A stretch of DNA of 64,000 nucleotides from Christiangramia portivictoriae DSM 23547 (GCF_000423045.1 NZ_KE383972.1:143670-207669), one strand, 5' to 3'; positions 19,901-27,766 are shown, counted from the first letter of the stretch. Notes: generated by a model from the letters alone, not told the origin. Numbers and translations: made by a program.

Positions 19901-20204
19901 TAAGAATGAGTTACAAACAGCCCCAATTAAAGCAATATTTAGTTACGATTTTAACGAGGATGGTAAAGAGGAGGTTCTGGTAGGAGGCAATTATTTTGGA
20001 GTGACCCCATACCATGGAAGATTTGATGCTATGGGTGGCGTGCTGATGTTAAATCAGGATAAAATTCTTGATTCTTATGAAATTGGTTTAAATTTATCAC
20101 AAAAATCTGTTAAAGATTTCTCGATAATTAAAATTGCCAATAGGCCCTATCTTATAGTGACCATCAATAATTCAGAAATTGAAATCTATGAATTCAGTTT
20201 TTAA
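16923..20204 (+). CDS. FG-GAP/VCBS repeat and ASPIC/UnbV domain lipoprotein, paralog 3
   Basis: The third paralog has 1093 residues and appears to start at TTG 16923, inside the end of paralog 2 (20-base overlap). This start gives a good signal peptide and lipobox (LLSSC) followed by TKDYKKEEE, a surface-export-like acidic stretch. No in-frame ATG gives a signal peptide, so TTG is the best choice. It has 14 DxNxDG-type motifs, seven on each side of an ASPIC/UnbV domain (NTFGIGANA, HFGLKQDE). The last two motifs are degenerate (KDFDQNGLTE, YDFNEDGKEE). The frame runs into the haloperoxidase-type gene with a 17-base overlap. No catalytic motif was recognised. Confidence 0.9.
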   Translation: MKSAICRYLLFLLVILLSSCTKDYKKEEECLFFSNPKEKVTGIDFVNELKETRDQNILDYLYFYNGGGVSIGDINNDGLPDIYFTGNQVKNRLYLNKGSLQFEDITLKAGVGGQSTWNTGTTMADVNGDGLLDIYVSAVVGVNGFQGHNELFINNGDLSFTESAAEYGLDLDTYSSQAAFFDLENDGDLDVFILNHAVHTSESFGPAEIRNNRVYESGDKLMLNENGKFRDISEQAGIYAGANSYGLGITTADFNNDGFTDVYIGNDFHEDDYYYVNNGDGTFSEQLKSRFGHTSRFSMGNDAADINNDGFVDLITLDMLPEDETVLKSSAGDDNVNLDRFRIEKLGYHPQYTRNMLQINKGGEYFAETALMSGVAATDWSWGPVFADFDQDGSQDLFISNGIPRRPNDLDYVKYTSNEQIQKKLDKTTIVDNEVLDKMPSGAVTNYIFRGSGNGQFENVTKRWISNDSIISTGVAYGDLDNDGDLDIVTNNINQPVSVYINDFAEGNYLKIKLEGPDKNTFGIGANAILYTSEGIQSRQLYSTKAFQSSSDPLMHFGLKQDEIADSLRVIWPGDRSQLIRSPKLNSNFLLKFSNAKDSFKTSEILKSRSKLPFKRTEDFGIDYKHEENIYNDFDIQKLIPHQTSDLGPAVQVADLNNDGLDDIIFGASRFKPAAIFYQKNGEFVKQEIGAITKDSLAEDAAITIADLDNDGLQDILIASGGGESVGKNKHLLDRLYYNSKSGEFRKSVDFPELYLNSSVIKTADYDNDGDLDIFIGSNAQNYQYGAIPESVLLHNDDGKFQKVQSKTFQNIGMITDMIWTDIDADNDLDMIMVGEWMPPVILENNQGTFEKSTKLDNRSLNGLWQTLIAADIDHDGDMDYLLGNWGLNTKLKASAEHPLKLYYKDFDQNGLTETILAMEKDGKYYMPYGLDELSSQLNQMRKKFTQYKDFAGKSIDEIFSKDELNSADLLEVHTLSSGYLDNDKGTFKFKAFKNELQTAPIKAIFSYDFNEDGKEEVLVGGNYFGVTPYHGRFDAMGGVLMLNQDKILDSYEIGLNLSQKSVKDFSIIKIANRPYLIVTINNSEIEIYEFSF

Positions 20205-21552
20205 AACTTACATACTCCTTGCATGCAGTCTGGTTCTATTCGTTTCCTGTGATCAGGAAGAGAAAGAAATCGTAGTTACACCAGATGATTTTCATGCAGC
20301 GAACGAGCACATTAGTAAAACAATGGTGCACGATATATTTTCTCCTCCTGTGGCAAGCAGAGTATATGCTTACTCAAATATTGCCGCTTACGAAGTAATG
20401 GCTCAGTTTGATGAAAATTATCAGAGCCTGGCAGGTCAACTAACCAACCTGGAAGAAGTACCAGCTCCAGAGTCTGATCTTACCAATCCTGAAGTTGCAG
20501 CCATCGTCGCTTTTTATGATATCGCAACCAGCCTGGTATTTTCAGAAGAAAGAGTGAAGATGAAAAGTGACAGCCTTTATAACAAGTGGAAAAATACCAA
20601 TGAGAGGTCCTTCAAAGTTTCTGAAACGTACGGGAAAAGAGTAGCCGCTCATATAAAGGACTGGTTAAAGCAGGACAATTATTCTGAGACTCGAACCATG
20701 CCTAAATTTTCAATTCTTACAGATGATGAGAGTAGATGGCAGCCAACACCTCCTTCCTATATGGATGGTATCGAACCACACTGGATGAAAATCAGGCCAT
20801 TTGTGATCAATAATGCAAACCAGTTCAAACCGGTACCGCCACCAGAATTTTCTATGGAAGAAGGCTCAAGATTTCATACTGAGCTTATGGAGGTCTATAA
20901 CATCAGGGAAAAGATCGCTCAGGATGAAGAGAACAGTGAAGAAATGGCTATCGCCAAATTCTGGGATTGTAATCCTTATGTTTCCATACTTAGAGGCCAT
21001 TTGATGTTTGCCACTAAAAAGATCACTCCGGGTGGTCACTGGATGGGTATTGTGAAAATTGCCTGCCAGAAGGACGAAGCGAACTTCAGCAAATCTGTTT
21101 ACGCCTATTCTAAGACCGCTATTGCTATTGCAGATGGTTTTATTAGTTGCTGGGATGAAAAATACCGTAGCAACCTTGTAAGACCTGAAACGGTGATCAA
21201 TAAATATATTGATGAGAACTGGACATCTGTTTTGCAAACACCACCATTTCCGGAATATACAAGTGGTCATTCTGTAATTTCTGCAGCTGCTGCCACAGCA
21301 TTGACAGATATTTTTGGTGATAACTTCGCCTTTGATGATGATACTGAAGTAGATTATGGACTACCGGTTAGAAGTTTTGAATCATTTAATAAGGCTTCAG
21401 AAGAGGCAGCAAACAGCAGATTATATGGTGGTATTCATTACCGCGCGGCAATCGAAGTGGGATTAAGCCAGGGCCAGGATCTTGGGAAATATGTGATCGA
21501 TAATCTTCACATGACAAAATCTTCTAATAAAACCGAATTAGCTTCCAACTAA
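20188..21552 (+). CDS. Vanadium-dependent haloperoxidase / PAP2-type phosphatase lipoprotein
   Basis: The start at ATG 20188 gives signal peptide plus lipobox (LFVSCDQEE); a TTG 20179 is possible. The 454-residue protein has the three PAP2/haloperoxidase signatures: KX6RP (K325-R332-P333), SGHS (S359-H361) and SR-X5-H (R411, H417 in YGGIHYR). These residues bind vanadate in haloperoxidases or phosphate in acid phosphatases; His361 and His417 would be the catalytic pair. The length and the KFWDCNP segment fit the large haloperoxidase-like branch rather than small PAP2 enzymes. The HX3D aspartate is replaced by Ala421. It overlaps paralog 3 by 17 bases and precedes the GyrI-like gene by one base. 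Halide oxidation versus phosphatase activity cannot be decided here. Confidence 0.85.
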   Translation: MNSVFKTYILLACSLVLFVSCDQEEKEIVVTPDDFHAANEHISKTMVHDIFSPPVASRVYAYSNIAAYEVMAQFDENYQSLAGQLTNLEEVPAPESDLTNPEVAAIVAFYDIATSLVFSEERVKMKSDSLYNKWKNTNERSFKVSETYGKRVAAHIKDWLKQDNYSETRTMPKFSILTDDESRWQPTPPSYMDGIEPHWMKIRPFVINNANQFKPVPPPEFSMEEGSRFHTELMEVYNIREKIAQDEENSEEMAIAKFWDCNPYVSILRGHLMFATKKITPGGHWMGIVKIACQKDEANFSKSVYAYSKTAIAIADGFISCWDEKYRSNLVRPETVINKYIDENWTSVLQTPPFPEYTSGHSVISAAAATALTDIFGDNFAFDDDTEVDYGLPVRSFESFNKASEEAANSRLYGGIHYRAAIEVGLSQGQDLGKYVIDNLHMTKSSNKTELASN

Positions 21553-21553
21553 C

Positions 21554-22477
21554 ATGATCAAGAAGTTCGTAACAATCCTGCTGGGTGTTCTACACCTCAG
21601 CCTGGGTTGGTTTTTATTTGTGAAAAAGTACGATTACCAGTTCAGGTTTCAGGCAAAGCATTCTCCTGCTCTGGTTCAGCAGGAAATCAAAGACATCGAA
21701 GCTTACAGTATTTTTAAGAGTCAGCCGAAAGTTGTATTTCAGCAAAACGAAGGTTACCAGGAAATTCTACAAACCCTGCAGTTTGGAGACGAAGAACTTC
21801 AGCTATTGTGGGAATTGGAAAATCATGCAGACAGCCTTACTAACATTTCCGTGAATGTTGCATCCAATAAATCAATTGGTAATAGACTTGCTCTGCTGAA
21901 TGTATTTGCTTATAGTGACTATATTGACAGTCTTGAAAACTCTTTTCTGAAATTTGGTAAGGAGTTGCTGAAAAGACAGTCGGCTTATAGGGTGCAGGTG
22001 ATCGATAGTATCGTGTATTCTCCCGCGCTCGATTGCATTTGCAAACCTGCTGAAGGTATTAAGGTTGAAAACAAAGCCATGCAAATGGTTAGAGATATTG
22101 GTTACCTGGAAGACTTCCAGATCGCCCATAAACTAAAACTGACGGCTTATCCATTCGTAAAGATCAAGGCCTGGGATGAACAGAACGGTACTATAGACTA
22201 TGACTTTTGCTTCCCGGTAAATCTTGCCCAGGATATAAGGCCCAATACGTTTATTGAATTTCAGCAATTTCCGGCAACGACTTCTTTGAAAGCGATTTAC
22301 AATGGAAATTACAGGAGTTCAGATCTTGCCTGGCATCAATTGCTTTCTGAAGCAAGTGAACGTAGTCTGAAAACCAGTAAATTGCCTCTTGAAATCTTCT
22401 GGAATAACCCTAAAACCGGAGGAGATGCTTTGAGTTGGAAAGCCGAAATCTTTATGCCGGTAGAGCCTCGGAAGTAA
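21554..22477 (+). CDS. Membrane-anchored protein with C-terminal GyrI-like (effector-binding) domain
   Basis: The 307-residue protein starts with one hydrophobic helix (about 5-23) and no lipobox, so it is probably anchored in the inner membrane. The middle part (about 35-150) is not recognised. The C-terminal 140 residues fit a GyrI-like/AraC effector-binding fold: YPFVKIKAWDEQNGTIDYDFCFPV, then an LKAIYNGNYRSSDLAWHQLL segment, and EIFWNNPKTGGDALSWKAEIFMPV at the end. Such domains bind small molecules. One base separates it from the haloperoxidase gene, so it is the last gene of the ASPIC operon. Its end overlaps the convergent lipid-kinase gene by 26 bases. Function unknown. Confidence 0.7.
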   Translation: MIKKFVTILLGVLHLSLGWFLFVKKYDYQFRFQAKHSPALVQQEIKDIEAYSIFKSQPKVVFQQNEGYQEILQTLQFGDEELQLLWELENHADSLTNISVNVASNKSIGNRLALLNVFAYSDYIDSLENSFLKFGKELLKRQSAYRVQVIDSIVYSPALDCICKPAEGIKVENKAMQMVRDIGYLEDFQIAHKLKLTAYPFVKIKAWDEQNGTIDYDFCFPVNLAQDIRPNTFIEFQQFPATTSLKAIYNGNYRSSDLAWHQLLSEASERSLKTSKLPLEIFWNNPKTGGDALSWKAEIFMPVEPRK

Positions 22478-23354
22478 AATCTGCAGGCACGAGAATCTTT
22501 AGTTTTTCATCCATGATACTAATTTTCACTTCAGAATTTTCACCTTTAAATTCTCCATCTATCTGAAATGCCACAGGTTTTTTACAGGTGATCCTGGCCT
22601 CTTTAACCTGAAAAGTTTCAACAACATCTGAATGAATATCGGTTTCATTGCGAATAGTCTTGATGATCTCTTTTATATCCAGTTTCTTATAGATAATAAT
22701 CTCGAACAACCCATCATTCATTTTTCCTGCAGGGTTGATGTTAGCACCGGTACCATACTTGTTTGCATTGGCTATGGCGAGTAAAGCGCCGCTGGTTTCG
22801 CGCTTCTTGAAATTGGTTTCCACTTCAAATTCAAAAGGGTATTCACTTTTAAGCAAAGTTGGAAGTGATTGTAGCAAATAACCAATTTTTCCTCGAAACC
22901 TGGATTCTTCATAATTCTGAATCAATTCAGCATTTAAACCAAGATCGCTTAGATGCAAACAAATATCATCATTGATCTTGAGGAGGTCCATTTCAAAGAT
23001 TGTACTGCCAAAGGCTATTTCCACCTGTTGATCCAGCGATTCCGGGATATTGAAATTTGTAGCTAGTCCATTGGCAGATCCAGCCGGGATAATTCCTAAT
23101 GGGATATCATAGTTTTTGATCGCATTGGCTACCAGGTTGATCGTACCGTCACCACCAATCGCCACAATCCTTTCAATTTTATGTGATTCTATACGCTGCT
23201 GAATTTTTTCGGTATCTTTCTTACCCGTTGTGGCAAACAAATGGAGAGTCAGGTCGTAAGTTTTAGCGTAGTTTCTAACCCTTTGTATTAGTTGCTTTTT
23301 ATCCAGATCACCAGATATTGGATTCACTATCAATAAAACTTGGTTAAAATTCAT
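22452..23354 (-). CDS. Diacylglycerol/lipid kinase family protein (YegS/DgkB-like)
   Basis: The 300-residue protein has the DAGK catalytic domain: LLIVNPISG at residues 7-15, the nucleotide-binding GGDGT at 67-71, GIIPAGSANGLA at about 87-98, and the C-terminal QIDGE motif. These soluble enzymes phosphorylate diacylglycerol or related lipids with ATP at the membrane face. It is transcribed divergently from an App1-like phosphatidate phosphatase, only 46 bases away, which suggests opposing reactions in the same lipid pool. Its 3' end overlaps the GyrI-like gene by 26 bases on the opposite strand. Exact lipid substrate unknown. Confidence 0.9.
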   Translation of the reverse strand: MNFNQVLLIVNPISGDLDKKQLIQRVRNYAKTYDLTLHLFATTGKKDTEKIQQRIESHKIERIVAIGGDGTINLVANAIKNYDIPLGIIPAGSANGLATNFNIPESLDQQVEIAFGSTIFEMDLLKINDDICLHLSDLGLNAELIQNYEESRFRGKIGYLLQSLPTLLKSEYPFEFEVETNFKKRETSGALLAIANANKYGTGANINPAGKMNDGLFEIIIYKKLDIKEIIKTIRNETDIHSDVVETFQVKEARITCKKPVAFQIDGEFKGENSEVKISIMDEKLKILVPADFTSEALPA

Positions 23355-23364
23355 ATAGATTTAG

Positions 23365-23393
23365 TTGAATTACCTCTAAAATTAACTATTTTG
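23365..23393 (+). promoter_or_regulatory. Promoter of the App1-like gene
   Basis: TTG (23365-23367), 19-base spacer, TATTTTG (23387-23393), a slightly short -7 element. Predicted transcription start is close to 23398, nearly at the GTG 23401, so the mRNA may be almost leaderless. Confidence 0.45.
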
Positions 23394-23400
23394 GAACGGA

Positions 23401-24390
23401 GTGATTTTAAAAAAAGGCCAAATTTTGAAGCTGGATCTAAAACTTTATCGAGGATATGTAAATGAAGAGGAACTGGTGGTTTTTGGACATCTTTTCCAGT
23501 CCTGGGCACCAGATAAGTATAGCATTGACAGGAAGGGAGTAAAGCATGCATATAGCCTGCTCCACAAATTTCGTATCGAACCCTTGCCAAATTATGAAGT
23601 TAAATTAAAGTTTCAGGACCTAGAGGTTACAACCAAAACACAGGATGATGGTTATTTTAGATTTACGGTTCCCTATAATTCTAAACTAGAACCAGGATGG
23701 CACGAATATGAGGTGATTTGTAATACTGGTGAAATTGGAATGGTAGAAAAGGGAGAGCTACTTAAACCACACCCAGGGAAGCTCGCTATCATCTCAGATA
23801 TTGATGATACGTTTCTGGTATCTCATAGCAGTAAGTTCTTTAAAAAGATTTACGTGATGCTTTCAAAGAACATCAACAACCGTAAAATTTTTGAGGAAGT
23901 TAAAGAACATTATCAAAGACTTAGTAAAGCGGGTAGAGATGAGGATGAATCTTTTAATTCTTTCTTTTATGTTTCTTCCAGCGAATGGAATCTGTACGAT
24001 TTTATTGATGAATTCGCTCGCTTGCACGATCTTCCAAAAGCTGTTATCAAATTAAAGCAGATCAAGACAGGCTTAATGGACTTTATCAAAACCGGAAGGG
24101 GAGATCATGATCATAAATTTGTAAAGATCAAGGATATAATTTCGTTTTATCCACATTTGCAATATGTTCTTTTAGGTGATGATTCTCAGCACGACCCTTA
24201 CCTATATGAACGAATCTGTAAAACATTTCCCAGGAATATCCGGGCGATCTATATACGCCAGACTTCCAGTTCACCTAAAACCAAGATACAGGAGGTTCTG
24301 GATAATATCGAGAGTATGGAGGTGAAAACCTGCTATTTCAAGGATAGTAAGCGGGCTATTGAACATTCAGAAGCCATCGGAATCCTGTAG
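23401..24390 (+). CDS. App1-like phosphatidate phosphatase domain protein (DUF2183)
   Basis: The 329-residue protein has a beta-rich N-terminal part (about 10-120) followed by an App1/DUF2183 catalytic domain. This includes the HAD-type DIDDT motif at residues 133-137 (IISDIDDTFLVSHS), a VSSSEWNLYDF segment, and the LGDDSQHDPYLYERI signature near residue 259. Yeast App1 dephosphorylates phosphatidate to diacylglycerol. Here it faces a diacylglycerol kinase-like gene that would run the reverse step. The start is GTG 23401, preceded by GGAACGGA; an in-frame TTG at 23425 is an alternative. A two-way terminator follows at 24421. Confidence 0.85.
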   Translation: MILKKGQILKLDLKLYRGYVNEEELVVFGHLFQSWAPDKYSIDRKGVKHAYSLLHKFRIEPLPNYEVKLKFQDLEVTTKTQDDGYFRFTVPYNSKLEPGWHEYEVICNTGEIGMVEKGELLKPHPGKLAIISDIDDTFLVSHSSKFFKKIYVMLSKNINNRKIFEEVKEHYQRLSKAGRDEDESFNSFFYVSSSEWNLYDFIDEFARLHDLPKAVIKLKQIKTGLMDFIKTGRGDHDHKFVKIKDIISFYPHLQYVLLGDDSQHDPYLYERICKTFPRNIRAIYIRQTSSSPKTKIQEVLDNIESMEVKTCYFKDSKRAIEHSEAIGIL

Positions 24391-24420
24391 AATTAAGATT
24401 GAAAAAATTGAGATAGAAAA

Positions 24421-24444
24421 AGCCCTTCTTTAGAAGGGCTTCTT
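24421..24444. terminator. Bidirectional terminator between convergent genes
   Basis: Perfect stem AGCCCTTCT (24421-24429) with AGAAGGGCT (24432-24440), two-base loop. T-rich downstream on plus (TCTTTC) and A-rich upstream, so it serves both the App1-like gene and the BNR gene. Confidence 0.85.
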
Positions 24445-24449
24445 TCATT

Positions 24450-27400
24450 CTAATCTAATTCGAATAATTCTGTTTCTCTAAAAGGTGACATCTCAATTTG
24501 TTTGATTTCGGTCATAAATGCCGGCCATTCATTTTTGTAAAAATCATTCGTTTTTTTCAAGGCATTCTCCAGTTCCTCACGAGCCTGCTCCATTAGCATT
24601 TCTTCAGTTCTGGTAATTCCATTTTGCCTGGAGCTCACGTAGCTCGATGCTGTTCCCAGCCTGGTCATTACCGTATTTTCTCTGTTCCTGGTAATTCCCT
24701 GCCTGTCATCCAGCTTACCTAAAAATAGTGCAATGTGTTCCTCCAGTTTCTTAGTAATAGAATCTACACTTTTCAAAGCCGACTTTCTCTCTTCAGTATC
24801 TTCCAGATTTTTCTTTAGATCATCCGCAATTTGTTCTGCAGTATTTTTGCTCTTTACAAGTTGCTCTGTAGCATCGGCAGCGGTTTGTTGCCATTTCTCT
24901 AATTTTTTGCTCGCATTGTAGATTGCTGAAATACTTTCTTCTGAAATTTCAAGACGAGGATCTGTTTTGACTTCGATCATTTCTTCTGAAGTCTCTCCAT
25001 CAAAACTGAGTTCAAGTTTGTAAGTTCCTGGCTTTACGGCTACACCGCCTGGTTCTCTTTTGGACTCCCTGATAGATCTTGAAGGCCTGTCAGCGCCTTT
25101 TTCATCCAGATTCCATCTAATTTTGTACAATCCAGTGCTGTCTGGAGCTTTTTCCTTCAAAGTCCTGATCAAACGCTCTGCATCATAGATTTTAAGGCTA
25201 ATACTGTCCTTATCAGTTTTTTTATCCTTGTCCTCACTACCAGATGGTTCTTCTGTATCATTTGCTGGTTCCGCCTTGTCTGGCGAAGAGTCTATTTTAA
25301 TAAAGTACGAAATGTGTGCTCCCTGGTCTCGATTTTCCCCCTGGTAGACCGCATCTCCACCAAATCTGCTACCCGTAGGCTGCTGTGTAGCGTTATGATA
25401 AGCAACCGGAGGTTCGAATAAGGTTAATTTATTCTCTGTAATATTAGGCGATCCGGCAAGTTTTCTAAAAGGTCTTATATCATCCAGTACCCAGGCTGCT
25501 CTACCAAATGTACCAATAACCAGATCATGTTCTCGTGGGTGGATTACCAGATCCTTTACAGATACTGTAGGGAACCCATGCGTGTATTTCTCCCAGTTGT
25601 TTCCGGCATCCAGCGAAATATATAAACCGTCATCTGTCCCCAGGAACATCAGGTTTTCTTCTTCAGGATCTTCTATGATGCTTAGGGCATAACTTTCTGT
25701 ATCCTCCTCATCAACGATACGCTCCCAACTTTTACCATAATTGCTGGTTCTGTAAGCATAAGGCTTATAATTAAATCGTCTGTAATCATTGGCAACCAGC
25801 AGGGCTTCGCCTTTTCGCTTATTACTGGCTTTGATCTGTACGATCCAGCTGCCTTCCGGTAATTTTGGTAAGTTACTGGAGACATCGGTCCAGTTTTTTC
25901 CTCCATCTCGGGTGTATTGGACTTTACCATCATCTGTTCCTACCCAAAGCATATTCTCTTCTAAAGGTGAAGGCTCGATGACTAGGATCGTTGTAAAATT
26001 TTCTGCTCCGGTGGCATCCATGGTAAGTCCGCCACTTTCAGTTTGTTTCTGTTTTTCAGGATCATTGGTGGTTAGATCTGGTGATATGATCTCCCAGGTT
26101 AAACCCTTATCTGTGCTTTTATGTACAAACTGACTTCCGAAGTAAATCGTACTGGTACTGAATGGGTCAATATTGATTGCTGAATTCCAGTTGAACCTTA
26201 GTTCTACATCTGGATCTGGATGCGTAGGTCTAACTGAATAATTATTTCCAGTGATATGATCATATCTGCTCACATAGCCTTGCTGACTCATACTCCAGCC
26301 GAATCTGCTGTCGTCCTGATCTGGAACGACGTCGAAGCCATCTCCAAAACTTATTTCCTGCCAGTAGGAATTGCGGATTCCCTGGGCCTTCCAGACGTAA
26401 GCAGGACCTCTCCAGCTACCATTATCCTGCATTCCACCATAAACATTATATGGGAATTCATTATCCACCGCGATATGATAAAATTGTGCAACTGGAAGAT
26501 TGGCTACGAATCTCCAGCTTTTCCCACGATCCTTAGAAATATTGAGTCCGCCATCGTTACCATCCATCAAAAAACTTCCATCTTCAGGGTGGATCCAGAA
26601 TGCATGATGATCTGGATGTATGCCATTATCCACCCCATAGGCTGGCATGAGCTCATTAAAACTCTTTCCTCCATCTTCAGAAACATTCACATAGGTAAAA
26701 ACAGAATATAGGCGATTCTCATTTTGAGGATCTACAAAAAGATCTGAATAATAAAATGGTCGGTTTCCAATTTCATCTTTATCATTCACCATGTTCCAGC
26801 TAAACCCGCCATCAAAAGATTTATACAGGGCGTTCTTTTTGGATTCCACCAGCGCATATATAATATCAGGATCTGATGGGGCAATGGCCAATCCAATTCT
26901 TCCCAGATCTCCTTTGGGCAGGCCATCTTTTTCGGTTTTTTTCTTCCAGGTCTTTCCTCCATCAAAAGTAATATATAGACCAGAACCTTCACCACCAGAT
27001 TTGAAAAACCAGGGATCTCTTTTATGTTCCCACATGGCAGCGACAAGCTTGTTAGGATTTTTTGGATCCATCACCAGATCTGCGGCACCCGAAAGTTCGT
27101 TGGTAAAAAGAATTTTATTCCAGGTCTCTCCGCCATCAGTCGTTTTATAAACGCCTCTTTCTTGGTGTGCACCCCAGGGTGAACCTATTGCTGCTGCATA
27201 TACAATATCAGGATTATCAGGGTGTATGATTACACGGTGAATATGCCTGGTCTTCTCCAGGCCCATACTGTTCCAGGTCCTTCCACCATCCAGGCTTTTG
27301 TAAATTCCATAACCGCCATTCAGGCTATTTCTGGGATTACCTTCCCCGGTTCCTACCCAGATCACAGAAGGGTTGGATTGCTGTACTGCAACCGCTCCAA

Positions 27401-27665
27401 TAGAAGCAGTGACTTCGTTATCAAATATTGGTTCCCACTTGATACCGGCACTTGAAGATTTCCATAAACCACCGGAAGCAGTACCGGCATACATAATATT
27501 AGGATCACTCTCCACGACATCGATTGAAGTAACTCGACCGCTCATCCCGGCGGGACCTATATTTCGTGGCGTTTTATTTTTAAAAAGTTCAAGATCGAAG
27601 TTCTGTGCAGTAAGATTGGTGGTAATTATTAAAGCAAAAAGCCTTAACAGATAAGAATATCTCAT
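24450..27665 (-). CDS. Large exported BNR/Asp-box repeat protein (sortilin/VPS10-like, 'glycosyl hydrolase' family)
   Basis: The 1071-residue protein has a signal peptide (cleavage near LTAQ, residue 21) and about nine Asp-box repeats of the S/T-x-D-x-G-x-x-W type (for example YKSLDGGRTW, YKTTDGGETW, YKSFDGGFSW, YISLDAGNNW) over residues about 50-700, which form a multi-bladed propeller. The C-terminal 300 residues are charged and partly coiled-coil, with a beta segment for ligand-binding-like KPGTYKLELSFDGE. Automated names call the family glycosyl hydrolase or photosynthesis-type BNR, but no catalytic residues are evident. Role unknown; possibly binding of peptides or glycans in the periplasm. 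It stands alone on the minus strand. Confidence 0.85.
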   Translation of the reverse strand: MRYSYLLRLFALIITTNLTAQNFDLELFKNKTPRNIGPAGMSGRVTSIDVVESDPNIMYAGTASGGLWKSSSAGIKWEPIFDNEVTASIGAVAVQQSNPSVIWVGTGEGNPRNSLNGGYGIYKSLDGGRTWNSMGLEKTRHIHRVIIHPDNPDIVYAAAIGSPWGAHQERGVYKTTDGGETWNKILFTNELSGAADLVMDPKNPNKLVAAMWEHKRDPWFFKSGGEGSGLYITFDGGKTWKKKTEKDGLPKGDLGRIGLAIAPSDPDIIYALVESKKNALYKSFDGGFSWNMVNDKDEIGNRPFYYSDLFVDPQNENRLYSVFTYVNVSEDGGKSFNELMPAYGVDNGIHPDHHAFWIHPEDGSFLMDGNDGGLNISKDRGKSWRFVANLPVAQFYHIAVDNEFPYNVYGGMQDNGSWRGPAYVWKAQGIRNSYWQEISFGDGFDVVPDQDDSRFGWSMSQQGYVSRYDHITGNNYSVRPTHPDPDVELRFNWNSAINIDPFSTSTIYFGSQFVHKSTDKGLTWEIISPDLTTNDPEKQKQTESGGLTMDATGAENFTTILVIEPSPLEENMLWVGTDDGKVQYTRDGGKNWTDVSSNLPKLPEGSWIVQIKASNKRKGEALLVANDYRRFNYKPYAYRTSNYGKSWERIVDEEDTESYALSIIEDPEEENLMFLGTDDGLYISLDAGNNWEKYTHGFPTVSVKDLVIHPREHDLVIGTFGRAAWVLDDIRPFRKLAGSPNITENKLTLFEPPVAYHNATQQPTGSRFGGDAVYQGENRDQGAHISYFIKIDSSPDKAEPANDTEEPSGSEDKDKKTDKDSISLKIYDAERLIRTLKEKAPDSTGLYKIRWNLDEKGADRPSRSIRESKREPGGVAVKPGTYKLELSFDGETSEEMIEVKTDPRLEISEESISAIYNASKKLEKWQQTAADATEQLVKSKNTAEQIADDLKKNLEDTEERKSALKSVDSITKKLEEHIALFLGKLDDRQGITRNRENTVMTRLGTASSYVSSRQNGITRTEEMLMEQAREELENALKKTNDFYKNEWPAFMTEIKQIEMSPFRETELFELD

Positions 27666-27730
27666 GAAAATGTTGAAATTTAAAATATGATTTCAAGTTA
27701 GTAATTTTCTCTGAATCAAATTTTATCCCC

Positions 27731-27763
27731 AAAATAAAGCAAGGGACCGTTTAAAGTCCCTTT
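27731..27763 (-). terminator. Terminator of the PRC-barrel operon
   Basis: Stem AAGGGAC (27741-27747) with GTCCCTT (27756-27762); on the minus strand it is followed by GCTTTATTTT. It lies 4 bases past the PRC-barrel stop. Confidence 0.7.
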
Positions 27764-27766
27764 TGT

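Noticed and set aside
10294-20204. Recent tandem duplication of the ASPIC genes
   Set aside because: The three proteins share architecture but differ throughout; no long identical DNA stretches were noticed, so the duplication is old.
24733-27654. Long plus-strand open frames inside the BNR gene
   Set aside because: They are antisense shadows of a clear 1071-residue gene; the translations are low-quality and match no family.
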